Assembly: GCA_964645405.1 (NCBI GenBank)
Contig: CAZYCA010000017.1
Location: forward strand, 1 to 46,207
Origin: JAMWDF01 sp964645405
GTDB lineage: Bacteria > Ratteibacteria > UBA8468 > B48-G9 > DSTR01
Direction of reading: 5' to 3'
DNA length: 46,207 nucleotides
In this document: piece after piece, positions 15,847-24,051 of the stretch
How positions within the stretch are numbered: position 1 is the first letter of the stretch
Layout: the number at the start of each line of letters is the position of its first letter
The notes under the pieces: model-generated
What the model saw: the letters and a program-made list of their open reading frames with translations, nothing else
The model's database searches: none
Told to the model about the DNA's origin: nothing
Translations under genes and position numbers: made by a program

Positions 15847-16961
15847 AGATTGCGCTGCTGGCAGGAGAAACCTCTGGCGACCAGTACGGAGCATTGCTGG
15901 CTGACTACCTCCGAAATTTCCAGCCAGACCTGACACTGATTGGGCTGGGCGGAAGAAAAATGGCTGGTGCCAGAGTGAGATTTTTGGCCGAGATACCCCT
16001 TGGCACCATCGGCTGGACAGATGTTTTCCGGAAACTTCCCGGTTACTATCAAGCCTATCAGCATATCTGCAGAGAGATTCTCCGGGAGAAACCGGACTTG
16101 ATTGTTTTCCTTGATAATCCAGGTTTCAATCTGCAACTGGCTAAAACTCTGGGTAAAAAGTTTCCCTGTTACTATTACATTCCTCCCAAGGTCTGGGCTC
16201 ACGGACAAAACCGTCTGCGGATAATGAAAGAATACATCCAGGCTGTGATTGCCATTTTCTCCTTTGAGGTCAGCTATTTCCAGAAAGAAGGAATCAACTG
16301 TTACTGGTTTGGCCATCCTATTGTGGACATTATTGACTGGCAGGTGGAAACAAAACAACTGGAAGAAAAATATCTCGGTGAGAGAGAAAAAAGTTTGCTT
16401 GGTATCCTTCCTGGCAGCCGCAAACAGGAGATAGAATACCTACTTCCAGAACTTTTACCTCTGGCGAAAGAAATCCAGTTCCGGGAAAAACTGGAGATAG
16501 TTTTCTCAGCAGTAGATGAAGAAAGCCACCTGCTTCAGGAAAGGATAATGAAACAGAAAAAAATACATTTTCCCATCTGGCAGGGAAGTAGCTATGCACT
16601 GATGAAACGCTCCCGGGTACTTCTGGCAGCCTGCGGAACCGTTAATCTGGAACTGGCACTTCTGGGAAAACCCTTTCTCGTGCTCTACAAAACTTCTCTT
16701 CTTAATTACCTGATTGCCAGAAGCGTGGTAAAATTAAAGTTTGCCAGTCCGGTTAATATCTGCCTGGGGAAAAGGGTTGTTCCGGAACACCTGCAGTTTA
16801 TTGACCGCGAACTTGTTACCGGTCAGGTGCAGGAACTTCTTCGCAAAGGAAGACTTTACCAGCAGGAAAAGGAAGGTTTTCTGGAACTGGAAAAATTATT
16901 TCCCCGGGAGAATGTCAGCAGAAAAGTGGCTGAATTTTTGCTCCAGCATGCCCGGAAGTAA
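15843..16961 (+). CDS. lpxB: Lipid-A-disaccharide synthase
   Basis: 372 residues, the usual length. The N-terminus ALLAGETSGDQYGA is the LpxB signature. IGLGGRKM, FLDNPGFN, YYIPPKVWAHG and GSRKQEIEYLLP follow in the expected order for a GT19 glycosyltransferase. It joins UDP-2,3-diacylglucosamine to lipid X to make the lipid A disaccharide on the inner face of the cytoplasmic membrane. ATGA overlap with the PagL-like gene and a 9-bp gap to the MsbA-type exporter point to one transcript. Other lpx genes are not in the window. It is good evidence for a lipopolysaccharide-bearing outer membrane. Confidence 0.95.
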   Translation: MKIALLAGETSGDQYGALLADYLRNFQPDLTLIGLGGRKMAGARVRFLAEIPLGTIGWTDVFRKLPGYYQAYQHICREILREKPDLIVFLDNPGFNLQLAKTLGKKFPCYYYIPPKVWAHGQNRLRIMKEYIQAVIAIFSFEVSYFQKEGINCYWFGHPIVDIIDWQVETKQLEEKYLGEREKSLLGILPGSRKQEIEYLLPELLPLAKEIQFREKLEIVFSAVDEESHLLQERIMKQKKIHFPIWQGSSYALMKRSRVLLAACGTVNLELALLGKPFLVLYKTSLLNYLIARSVVKLKFASPVNICLGKRVVPEHLQFIDRELVTGQVQELLRKGRLYQQEKEGFLELEKLFPRENVSRKVAEFLLQHARK

Positions 16962-16970
16962 GGATAAATT

Positions 16971-18767
16971 ATGCTGCAGGAATATCTTAGCCTTGGCAGG
17001 TATGTGAAATTTCCCTGGCGCTACTTCTGGCTGGGTTTGTTTTTTCTTTTTTTCTACGGGCTGGCCAATGGTGTTTCCCTTTCCTCAGTAGTCCCTCTGA
17101 TGGACAGAATTCTTTCCCGGACTGCCATCACGGTACCTGATTCCCTGCCTTTTTTTCTGAAAATGCACCTGGAAAAGTTTTTCCATTTTCTTAACAGCGT
17201 GCCAGCACTGACTCTGCTGAAGGCATTAATCGTTTTTATCATCGCGGTAATCATTTTGAAAGGACTTTTTTATTACTTTTACAACTATTACCTGCAGCTT
17301 TTTGGTGCCAGGATTCTTACGGATATTCGTTACCTTCTTTACCAGCATCTTATGTTTCTTCCCCTGAACTTTTTCAGCAGTCAGAAAACAGGAGAACTGA
17401 CCACCAGAATCGTCTATGATGTCAATGTTCTTAATAGCGCTTTCGCGGTTGATTTTCCTCACCTTTTTTTGAAAAGTATGGAGGCAGCAGTCTACCTGAT
17501 CATTATCTTCACCATTAACTGGAAGTTGAGTCTGGTCTCCCTGATAGGTTTTCCCTTTCTGGTCTGGCCGGTCCTGAAGGTGAGCCGGAAATTGAGAAAG
17601 TTGAGTCGCCTCATCCAGGAAAACTATGCCGGGCTTGGTCAGGTAATCCAGCAGACTGTATATGGCCAGCCTGTTATCAAAGCCTACGGACAGGAAAAAA
17701 ATTTACTGAAACGTTTTCACCGGCAAAATGAAGGTATTTTTCAGGCCGGACTGGCTATCATCAGGAGAACAATAGCCATCATGCCTTTTACCGAGATTGT
17801 CGCGGCAGTTGCTGCCAGTGGCTTAATTTTTTATGGAGCGAAAGGAGTATTAACCCAGCAAATCAGTGCGGGTTTCTTTTTCCTTTTCATGGCTGGTCTT
17901 TTCTCCCTGATAAGTCCTGTGAAAACCATTGGTACTTCTTACGCCAGTTTGAAACAGGCCAGTGCTGCTCTACCGCGGTTAATCTGGTTGCTAAAGGAAA
18001 AACAGCAAAGTCCGGAGACCGGCAGAAGAAAGTTTTCCGGACTGGCTGAAAGTATTGAATTCCAGCATGTCTTTTTCTCTTATGACAACGTGGAGATTCT
18101 CAAGGATGTCAGTTTTACCCTGAAGAAAGGGCAGAGTTTAGGGATTGTTGGTCCTACCGGTGCAGGAAAAACCACCCTGGTGGGACTTCTCCTGCGTTTT
18201 TATGAACCTTCTTCCGGACAGATCTTGATTGATGGAGTTGACCTGCGGGAATTCACCATCAGTTCTCTGCGGCAGTCTATTGGCCTGGTCACCCAGGAGC
18301 CAATCCTTTTTTCAGAAAGTATTGCCTGGAATATTGCCCTGGAAGAAAATTTTGACCTGGTGCGTGTCCAGAAGGTTGCTGAAGCAGTTGGTCTTTCCGG
18401 TTTGATTGAATCCCTGCCAGATGGCTACCACACAGTAATCGGAGAAAGGGGAATAACACTTTCCGGGGGACAGAAACAGCTTGTTACTGTAGCCAGAGCA
18501 CTTTACCGGGACCCGCCTGTTCTGATTCTGGATGAAGCCACAGCTTCTCTGGATAGTGAATCCGAACAGATTATCCAGAAAGCTCTGGAGCGCCTTATGG
18601 TAGAAAGAACAGTTCTGGTCATTGCTCACCGTCTTTCCACCTTGCGGCATGTTAACCATATCATCGTCCTGAAAGAAGGTCGGGTTGTAGAACAGGGTAA
18701 CCACCTGGAACTTTTTGACAGGAAAGGCGTTTATTACAATCTCTGGAGTCTGCAGTTTTTAGAATGA
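16971..18767 (+). CDS. msbA: MsbA-type ABC exporter (fused membrane and ATPase domains)
   Basis: 598 residues. About six membrane helices lie in residues 20-320 and a complete ATP-binding domain follows. Walker A is GPTGAGKTT, the signature is LSGGQKQ, Walker B is VLILDEATASLD, and the H-loop lies in VIAHRLS. Type IV half-transporters of this length work as homodimers. Position directly after lpxB makes flipping of lipid A core across the inner membrane the most likely job. Other lipid or drug exporters share this architecture, so the symbol rests on context. The next gene's first possible ATG overlaps its stop codon. Confidence 0.88.
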   Translation: MLQEYLSLGRYVKFPWRYFWLGLFFLFFYGLANGVSLSSVVPLMDRILSRTAITVPDSLPFFLKMHLEKFFHFLNSVPALTLLKALIVFIIAVIILKGLFYYFYNYYLQLFGARILTDIRYLLYQHLMFLPLNFFSSQKTGELTTRIVYDVNVLNSAFAVDFPHLFLKSMEAAVYLIIIFTINWKLSLVSLIGFPFLVWPVLKVSRKLRKLSRLIQENYAGLGQVIQQTVYGQPVIKAYGQEKNLLKRFHRQNEGIFQAGLAIIRRTIAIMPFTEIVAAVAASGLIFYGAKGVLTQQISAGFFFLFMAGLFSLISPVKTIGTSYASLKQASAALPRLIWLLKEKQQSPETGRRKFSGLAESIEFQHVFFSYDNVEILKDVSFTLKKGQSLGIVGPTGAGKTTLVGLLLRFYEPSSGQILIDGVDLREFTISSLRQSIGLVTQEPILFSESIAWNIALEENFDLVRVQKVAEAVGLSGLIESLPDGYHTVIGERGITLSGGQKQLVTVARALYRDPPVLILDEATASLDSESEQIIQKALERLMVERTVLVIAHRLSTLRHVNHIIVLKEGRVVEQGNHLELFDRKGVYYNLWSLQFLE

Positions 18768-18787
18768 AAATTCAAAGGGAGGTTACG

Positions 18788-20149
18788 ATGCCTTTTCCAG
18801 AAAATTTTGTCTGGGCAGCAGCTACTTCCGCCTACCAGATTGAAGGTGCCTGGAACCAGGATGGTAAGGGACCTTCAGTCTGGGATATGTTTTGTCACAG
18901 AAGCGGTACTACCTGGAATAACCAGACCGGTGATGTCGCCTGTGACCACTACCACCGTTATCAGGAAGATGTTTCTCTGATGAAAAAGATAGGCTTGAAA
19001 GGCTATCGCTTCTCTGTTTCCTGGCCAGGGGTTCTGCCGGAAGGAAAAGGAAGACGCAATCAGAAAGGACTTGATTTCTACCAGCGGCTGGTGGATAGCC
19101 TGCTTTCTGCAGGAATTGAACCCTTTGTTACGCTTTTTCACTGGGATTATCCCTACCATCTTTACTGCCAGGGAGGCTGGCTTAATCCTGACAGTCCCGG
19201 GTGGTTTGCTGACTACACACAGCTAGTCGCGCAAGTTCTTTCTGACAGGGTGAGATACTGGATAACGCTGAATGAACCGCAGTGTTTTGTCGGTGCTCAT
19301 CAGAATGGTATCCATGCTCCTGGTGACCGACTGGGCTGGAAGGAAATTTTCCAGATTGGTCACCATGTTTTACTGGCTCACGGTTATGCTGTCCAGCAAC
19401 TGAGGGCGGTAAGCAAAAAGAAATGTTATGTGGGCTATGCTCCCGTGGGTATCGTTAAATTTCCAGCTACGGATTCTGAGAAAGATGTGGCTGCTGCCAG
19501 GCAGGCTATGTTTTCCATAACAGAATTAGGTATCTGGAATAATACCTGGTGGATGGACCCTGTTTTTCAGGGAAAGTATCCAGCTGATGGTCTGGAAATC
19601 TTTCAGGAGTATCTGCCGGAGATATCTTCCGGTGATTTTAAAGTTATCAGTCAGCCCCTGGACTTCTTTGGTGTCAACATCTATAGTGGCCAGAGAATTG
19701 CCTCCACGGATACTGGCAGCCAGACTCTTCCGGAAAAGCCCGGTCATCCTTTAACACTTTTCTACTGGCCGGTAACTCCAGAAGCTCTTTACTGGGGACC
19801 AAAATTTTTTTACCAGCGTTATCATCTGCCCATTTTTATCACAGAAAATGGTATGTCCAATGTTGACTGGATAACCCTGGACGGGAAGGTCCCTGATTAC
19901 CAGAGGATAGATTTCATGAAAAGGTATCTGCTCCAGTTAGAAAAGGCTATCACAGAAGGTGTCAGAGTTGCTGGCTACTTCTACTGGTCACTCCTGGACA
20001 ATTTTGAGTGGGCTGAAGGCTATAAACAGAGGTTCGGGCTAATCTATGTGGACTATCCCACACAGAAAAGAGTGCTGAAAGAATCAGCTGGCTGGTATGC
20101 CCGGGTTATAGCGACCAACGGAGCCTGGTTGCAGGAGAAAAATTTATGA
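18788..20149 (+). CDS. GH1 beta-glycosidase
   Basis: 453 residues from the ATG at 18788, which has a strong gggagg ribosome site at 18777-18782. An earlier in-frame ATG at 18764 overlaps the msbA stop but adds eight unlike residues. It has the GH1 N-terminal signature (PENFVWAAATSAYQIEGA). The acid/base is Glu163 in TLNEP and the nucleophile Glu353 in ITENG, both intact. The FSVSWP and HWDYP segments are typical. There is no signal peptide, so it hydrolyses beta-glucosides, beta-galactosides or related oligosaccharides in the cytoplasm. It overlaps the following isomerase-like gene by 4 bp. The exact sugar cannot be told. Confidence 0.95.
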   Translation: MPFPENFVWAAATSAYQIEGAWNQDGKGPSVWDMFCHRSGTTWNNQTGDVACDHYHRYQEDVSLMKKIGLKGYRFSVSWPGVLPEGKGRRNQKGLDFYQRLVDSLLSAGIEPFVTLFHWDYPYHLYCQGGWLNPDSPGWFADYTQLVAQVLSDRVRYWITLNEPQCFVGAHQNGIHAPGDRLGWKEIFQIGHHVLLAHGYAVQQLRAVSKKKCYVGYAPVGIVKFPATDSEKDVAAARQAMFSITELGIWNNTWWMDPVFQGKYPADGLEIFQEYLPEISSGDFKVISQPLDFFGVNIYSGQRIASTDTGSQTLPEKPGHPLTLFYWPVTPEALYWGPKFFYQRYHLPIFITENGMSNVDWITLDGKVPDYQRIDFMKRYLLQLEKAITEGVRVAGYFYWSLLDNFEWAEGYKQRFGLIYVDYPTQKRVLKESAGWYARVIATNGAWLQEKNL

Positions 20150-20982
20150 GGCTGGGTGGTCCTTTGTTAGAAAGATATTCTGACCCGGAAGAATGGGTAA
20201 GTCTGGTGAAAAAATATGGCTACAGTGCTGCTTATTGTCCGGTGGGTTTAGATACGGATACCAGAACAATCCAGCTTTACCAGAACCAGGCGCGGAAAAA
20301 TGATATTGTTATTGCTGAGGTAGGAGCCTGGTCAAATCCTTTAAGTCCTGATAGTGAAGAAGGAAAAAAGGCGCTGGAAAAATGCATTAAGAGTCTGGCT
20401 CTGGCAGAGGAGATAAATGCCAGATGCTGTGTGAACATCTCTGGTTCCAGAGCAAGTATCTGGGATGGTCCGCATCCAGAAAATCTCACCCGGCAAACCT
20501 TTGAGGCTATTGTGGAGGTGGTGAGAAAGATTATTGATGCGGTGAAGCCGAAAAATACCTTCTATACTCTGGAAACCATGCCCTGGATGTATCCAGATTC
20601 AGTGGAAAGTTACCAGGCGCTGCTTAAAGCTGTAGACAGGAAATCTTTTGCTGTGCATTTTGACCCGGTTAATCTCATCAACTCTCCGTCGCGGTATTAC
20701 CAGAACAGGGAAATTATCCAGGATTTTGTCAGGAAACTTGGCTGTCTCATACGCAGCTGTCATGCCAAGGATACAATCTTGCTTTCGGAATTAACCGTTC
20801 ATCTGAAGGAAACCCGACCAGGTTGCGGTTACCTTGATTATGGAGTTTTTTTGAAAGAATTGGATTCTCTGGACCCTGATACACCTTTGATGCTGGAACA
20901 CCTTTCTCAGCAGAAGGAATATCAGCAGGCAGCCAGTTTTATCAGAGAAAAAGCAGCGGAAAACAATGTTCTTCTTTACTAA
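20146..20982 (+). CDS. Sugar isomerase/epimerase-like TIM barrel
   Basis: 278 residues of the AP-endonuclease-2/xylose-isomerase-like barrel family. Likely metal-site segments are LETMP (Glu), VHFDPVN (Asp/His), SCHAKD (His) and MLEHL (Glu), spaced as in sugar epimerases such as tagatose 3-epimerase relatives. It begins inside the GH1 stop codon and is followed 11 bp later by a GH4 glycosidase, so it probably rearranges the sugar released by these enzymes. No signal peptide is seen. Substrate unknown. Confidence 0.8.
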   Translation: MRLGGPLLERYSDPEEWVSLVKKYGYSAAYCPVGLDTDTRTIQLYQNQARKNDIVIAEVGAWSNPLSPDSEEGKKALEKCIKSLALAEEINARCCVNISGSRASIWDGPHPENLTRQTFEAIVEVVRKIIDAVKPKNTFYTLETMPWMYPDSVESYQALLKAVDRKSFAVHFDPVNLINSPSRYYQNREIIQDFVRKLGCLIRSCHAKDTILLSELTVHLKETRPGCGYLDYGVFLKELDSLDPDTPLMLEHLSQQKEYQQAASFIREKAAENNVLLY

Positions 20983-20993
20983 AGGAGACTGAT

Positions 20994-22331
20994 ATGGCTA
21001 AGATTACTTTTCTCGGAGCAGGCAGTACCATTTTTGCTAAAAACATTCTGGGCGATGCCCTTTTGACGGAATGTTTTTCTGACGTCGAGATTGCCCTCTA
21101 TGACATAGACAGCACAAGGCTGCAGGAATCATACCGGATGCTCTGTACCCTGAATAAAAACATTAATGCGGAAAGAGCCAGGATTAAGACCTATCTGGGA
21201 GTGGAAAACCGGAAAAAGGCTTTGCAAGGTGCCAGTTATGTCGTGAATGCCATTCAGGTTGGTGGTTACCAGCCAGCCACCGTCAATGATTTTGAGATAC
21301 CCAAAAAATATGGCCTGCGCCAGACTATTGGTGATACCCTGGGCATAGGCGGTATCTTTCGCGGTTTAAGAACCATTCCGGTAATGCTGGAGATAGCCAG
21401 AGATATGGAAAAAGTCTGTCCTGAAGCCTGGCTTCTCAATTATGCCAATCCCATGGCGATAGTCACCGGTGCACTTCTGCTGGCAACAGGAGTGAAAACT
21501 GTGGGGCTGTGCCATTCTGTTCAGGTCTGTGCAGAAGGTCTCTTGCGGCAGCTGGGTATGTGGGAAACAGTAAGAAACCTGCGGTGGAAAATCGCCGGGA
21601 TTAATCATCAGGCATGGCTTCTGGAAATAAAAGATGGAGAGAAAGACCTTTACCCGGAAATTAGAAGACAGGCGCTCTTACTTCTGGAGAAAGAAAAAAA
21701 GAAAGGCAAAAGTTCCCACCATGACCTCATCAGGCTGGAAATCCTCCGTAACTTTGGTTACTACCTGACAGAATCAAGTGAACATTCCTCAGAGTATGTT
21801 CCCTGGTTCATTAAAAACAGTCATCCAGAACTCATTAAGAAATACAATATTCCTCTGGATGAATATCCCCGCCGGTGTGTCCGGCAGATAGAAAACTGGA
21901 AGAAGATGGCAGAAGAAATTGTCAGCAACCCGACGTTAACTCATACCCGGACCAGGGAATATGGTTCCTACATCATGGAAGCCATAGAGACAAACAAACC
22001 GATAAGTATCGGTGGTAATGTCTTAAATAAAGGTTTAATCACTAACCTGCCTGACAGAGCCTGTGTGGAAATTCCCTGCCTGGTGGACAGTAATGGCGTG
22101 CAGGGTTGTTTTGTCGGCGAAGTACCTGTCCAGTGTGCCGCTTTAAACCAGACCAGTATCAATGTCCAGCTTTTAACCATTCAGGCAGCACTTACCAGGA
22201 AAAAAGACTATGTTTATCAGGCTGCTTTACTGGACCCCCATACAGCCGCTGAATTAACCATAGACCAGATTAGAAGCCTCTGTGATGAACTGCTGGCAGC
22301 GCATTGTCAGTTTCTACCTGAGTACAAATAA
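20994..22331 (+). CDS. GH4 glycosidase, alpha-galactosidase/galacturonidase-like
   Basis: 445 residues. GH4 enzymes cleave glycosides by an NAD- and Mn-dependent oxidation-elimination route. The N-terminal Rossmann loop is FLGAGST (6-12). NYANPMA (149-155) and CHSVQ (173-177) supply the metal-binding Asn, Cys and His, and GINHQAW (H205) completes the site. The GDTLG-IGG segment is typical of the MelA/LplD branch, which acts on alpha-galactosides or alpha-galacturonides. It is the last gene of the GH1-isomerase-GH4 unit and is cytoplasmic. These enzymes are usually sensitive to oxygen and need reducing conditions, which fits an anaerobe. Confidence 0.92.
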   Translation: MAKITFLGAGSTIFAKNILGDALLTECFSDVEIALYDIDSTRLQESYRMLCTLNKNINAERARIKTYLGVENRKKALQGASYVVNAIQVGGYQPATVNDFEIPKKYGLRQTIGDTLGIGGIFRGLRTIPVMLEIARDMEKVCPEAWLLNYANPMAIVTGALLLATGVKTVGLCHSVQVCAEGLLRQLGMWETVRNLRWKIAGINHQAWLLEIKDGEKDLYPEIRRQALLLLEKEKKKGKSSHHDLIRLEILRNFGYYLTESSEHSSEYVPWFIKNSHPELIKKYNIPLDEYPRRCVRQIENWKKMAEEIVSNPTLTHTRTREYGSYIMEAIETNKPISIGGNVLNKGLITNLPDRACVEIPCLVDSNGVQGCFVGEVPVQCAALNQTSINVQLLTIQAALTRKKDYVYQAALLDPHTAAELTIDQIRSLCDELLAAHCQFLPEYK

Positions 22332-22357
22332 ACCTTTTCCCGGGTAGAAATAACTAA

Positions 22358-22912
22358 ATGAATAGAAAAGAAAGTGCCGCTAATAATGACGGATCTTTAC
22401 CGGCTGCTACCGGACAGGAAGAGGCAAAAACATTTGAATCTGTCATAAGGTTACATATGAAATGGGCATATAACTTTGCCTACCGGTTAACTCAGGACCA
22501 TTTTCTGGCGGAAGAAATCAGTCAGGAATCGTTTATTGCCCTTTACCGGGGCTGGAAGAAATTTCGCGGAGAATCAACTTTTAGGACCTATCTGGGCAGG
22601 ATTATTATAAATTTGTGGCACCGGTATCTTAAGAGAAAAAAGAGGCAGGATAGTTTGAGAGTCGTTTTGCAAAAGAACCTGCCTGTGGAAAAAGAAACCC
22701 CGGAAAAAGCCTTTTATATGACCGAGAAAGGTTTACAGTTAAGGGAGGCGATAGAAAGGCTACCAGCCCGACAGAAGGAGGTTTTTATCCTCAGATGTGT
22801 GGAAGGTATGAAAATTTCCGAAGTAGCTCGCCTTCTCCACTGTCAGGAAGGTACGGTGAAGGCACATCTTTTTTTCGCTCTTGAGCACCTGAAGGAGTAT
22901 TTAAAAAAATGA
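22358..22912 (+). CDS. ECF-type RNA polymerase sigma factor
   Basis: 184 residues. Region 2 is recognisable in AEEISQESFIALYRGWKKF and the FRTYLGRIIINLW helix. Region 4 holds the helix-turn-helix: IERLPARQKEVFILR, then ISEVARLLHCQEGTVKAHL. Regions 1.2 and 3 are missing, so it is an extracytoplasmic-function sigma. It ends in a 4-bp overlap with a zinc-finger membrane protein, the usual arrangement of sigma and anti-sigma. Upstream neighbours are glycoside hydrolases, so envelope or carbohydrate signals are possible triggers. The ribosome site is weak. The promoter it recognises is not evident. Confidence 0.93.
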   Translation: MNRKESAANNDGSLPAATGQEEAKTFESVIRLHMKWAYNFAYRLTQDHFLAEEISQESFIALYRGWKKFRGESTFRTYLGRIIINLWHRYLKRKKRQDSLRVVLQKNLPVEKETPEKAFYMTEKGLQLREAIERLPARQKEVFILRCVEGMKISEVARLLHCQEGTVKAHLFFALEHLKEYLKK

Positions 22913-23559
22913 AAGAAAAAAACTGTCCTCTCGTGGAGAAAATTCTTTTCTGGTACGGCTGCAGACCGGTAAAAGGTCTGGTAATCAGAATCATGGCCAG
23001 ACACCTGAAATCCTGTCGGTTCTGTGCTCAGAAGTTAAGAGAAAACGAGGAGTTGTTCCGGAAAGAGAATCTGTTTCCCGGCATTTGCCAGCTGGAATCT
23101 TACTGGGACGGATATGTCATGCGGATCCTGGAAAGGGTGGGAAAAAGGGGAAAAGTCACCTTCTGGCAGCGTCATCCTGCTTTCCATCTTGCCCTGGGAG
23201 TAATGCTTCTGGTGGTGGTTTTCTATGGAGGAACAACAACTTACAGCCTGTGGCGTCACAGAGATTTATTGAAAAATATGGGTGTCATCAGGAATCTTGA
23301 TTTTATTCAGCAACTGCGCTCTGATGAGGAGACTGTAGCCAGCCTGGTGGGAGAAATTCAGGATTCACTGCAAGAGCCTTCCTCTCATATTGTTCTCTGG
23401 CTGAAGATGAAAGAGTTCCGGAGACTGCCTGACTACCAGCAGGCCAGTATTCTGGACAACTACCAGCAATGGCAAAATTTTTCACCTGCCGAGAAAGCCA
23501 TCAGTCGTAAAATTTACCATCGTCTGAAGGACATGGGGCACCCGGCAATTGAAGATTAA
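22909..23559 (+). CDS. Membrane anti-sigma factor candidate with HxxxCxxC zinc motif
   Basis: 216 residues. The N-terminal part has H32-x3-C36-x2-C39 (RHLKSCRFC), the zinc-binding anti-sigma motif. One membrane helix spans about 91-113, and the C-terminal part would lie outside the cytoplasm. Start overlaps the sigma gene by 4 bp. Known anti-sigma proteins of this type hold their sigma at the membrane until a signal releases it. The outer part, rich in short charged and aromatic stretches such as WQNFSPAEKA, matches no sensor domain I recognise. Assignment rests on the motif plus gene order. Confidence 0.75.
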   Translation: MKEKNCPLVEKILFWYGCRPVKGLVIRIMARHLKSCRFCAQKLRENEELFRKENLFPGICQLESYWDGYVMRILERVGKRGKVTFWQRHPAFHLALGVMLLVVVFYGGTTTYSLWRHRDLLKNMGVIRNLDFIQQLRSDEETVASLVGEIQDSLQEPSSHIVLWLKMKEFRRLPDYQQASILDNYQQWQNFSPAEKAISRKIYHRLKDMGHPAIED

Positions 23560-23619
23560 ACCTTTTATCCTTTTCCGGACACTATAGTTGTGAAAAACTG
23601 AGAAAGGAGGTGAAAACGA

Positions 23620-24000
23620 ATGATAAAGAAAATTCTTCTGACAGTAGCCTGCCTGGCAGCTTTGTCTCTGGTGGTACCAGGACTCTACTCTGCAGCGGAA
23701 GAAAAGCCTGCCGGCCAGACACCTGCGCCTGAGGTGAAGAAGGAAGTTCCGCCGCCTTTAAGCATCACCGGAACAGTAACCAAAGTGGATAAAGAAGCTG
23801 GCAGCTTTGAGTTATCCGTAGAAGGTGAAACCACTCCTAAGGTTTTTAAAGCCAGCCCGAAAATTCTGGAAAAAATAGCGGTTGGTGACAAGGTAATTGT
23901 GCATTACCGGGTAACAAAAGGCGGGGACAATAAAGCAGTGGCAGTGAAAAAGGCTGAAGAAAAGCCAAAACCGAAGGGAAAGCAGCAGCCGAAGAAGTAA
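23620..24000 (+). CDS. Small secreted Pro/Lys-rich protein of unknown function
   Basis: 126 residues. A signal peptide covers about 1-25 (IKKILLTVACLAALSLVV, cut near YSAAEE). The middle, from SITGTVTKVDKEAG to about residue 100, looks like a small beta-barrel (OB-like) domain. The last 20 residues are almost all Lys, Pro and Gln. It has an exceptionally strong ribosome site (aaaggaggtg, from about 23603) 60 bp after the anti-sigma candidate, and a strong terminator follows. High expression and export are likely. It may be a target of the sigma factor or an extracytoplasmic partner of the anti-sigma protein; neither is shown. Confidence 0.75.
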   Translation: MIKKILLTVACLAALSLVVPGLYSAAEEKPAGQTPAPEVKKEVPPPLSITGTVTKVDKEAGSFELSVEGETTPKVFKASPKILEKIAVGDKVIVHYRVTKGGDNKAVAVKKAEEKPKPKGKQQPKK

Positions 24001-24014
24001 AAAATCTGGTCTAC

Positions 24015-24051
24015 CCGGGGGATTTATTTTCTTGCCCCCGGTTTTTCTTTT
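24015..24051. terminator. Rho-independent terminator between converging genes
   Basis: CCGGGGG (24015-24021) pairs with CCCCCGG (24035-24041) in a 7-bp all-GC stem with a 13-nt loop, followed by TTTTTCTTTT (24042-24051). It ends the plus-strand sigma/anti-sigma unit. The right arm lies inside the last codons of the minus-strand oxidoreductase gene, so the two converging units share this DNA. Confidence 0.85.

Noticed and set aside
22909..23559. Cytochrome or heme role suggested by CxxC plus His
   Set aside because: The order is HxxxCxxC without CxxCH, and it overlaps a sigma gene, which fits a zinc anti-sigma motif.
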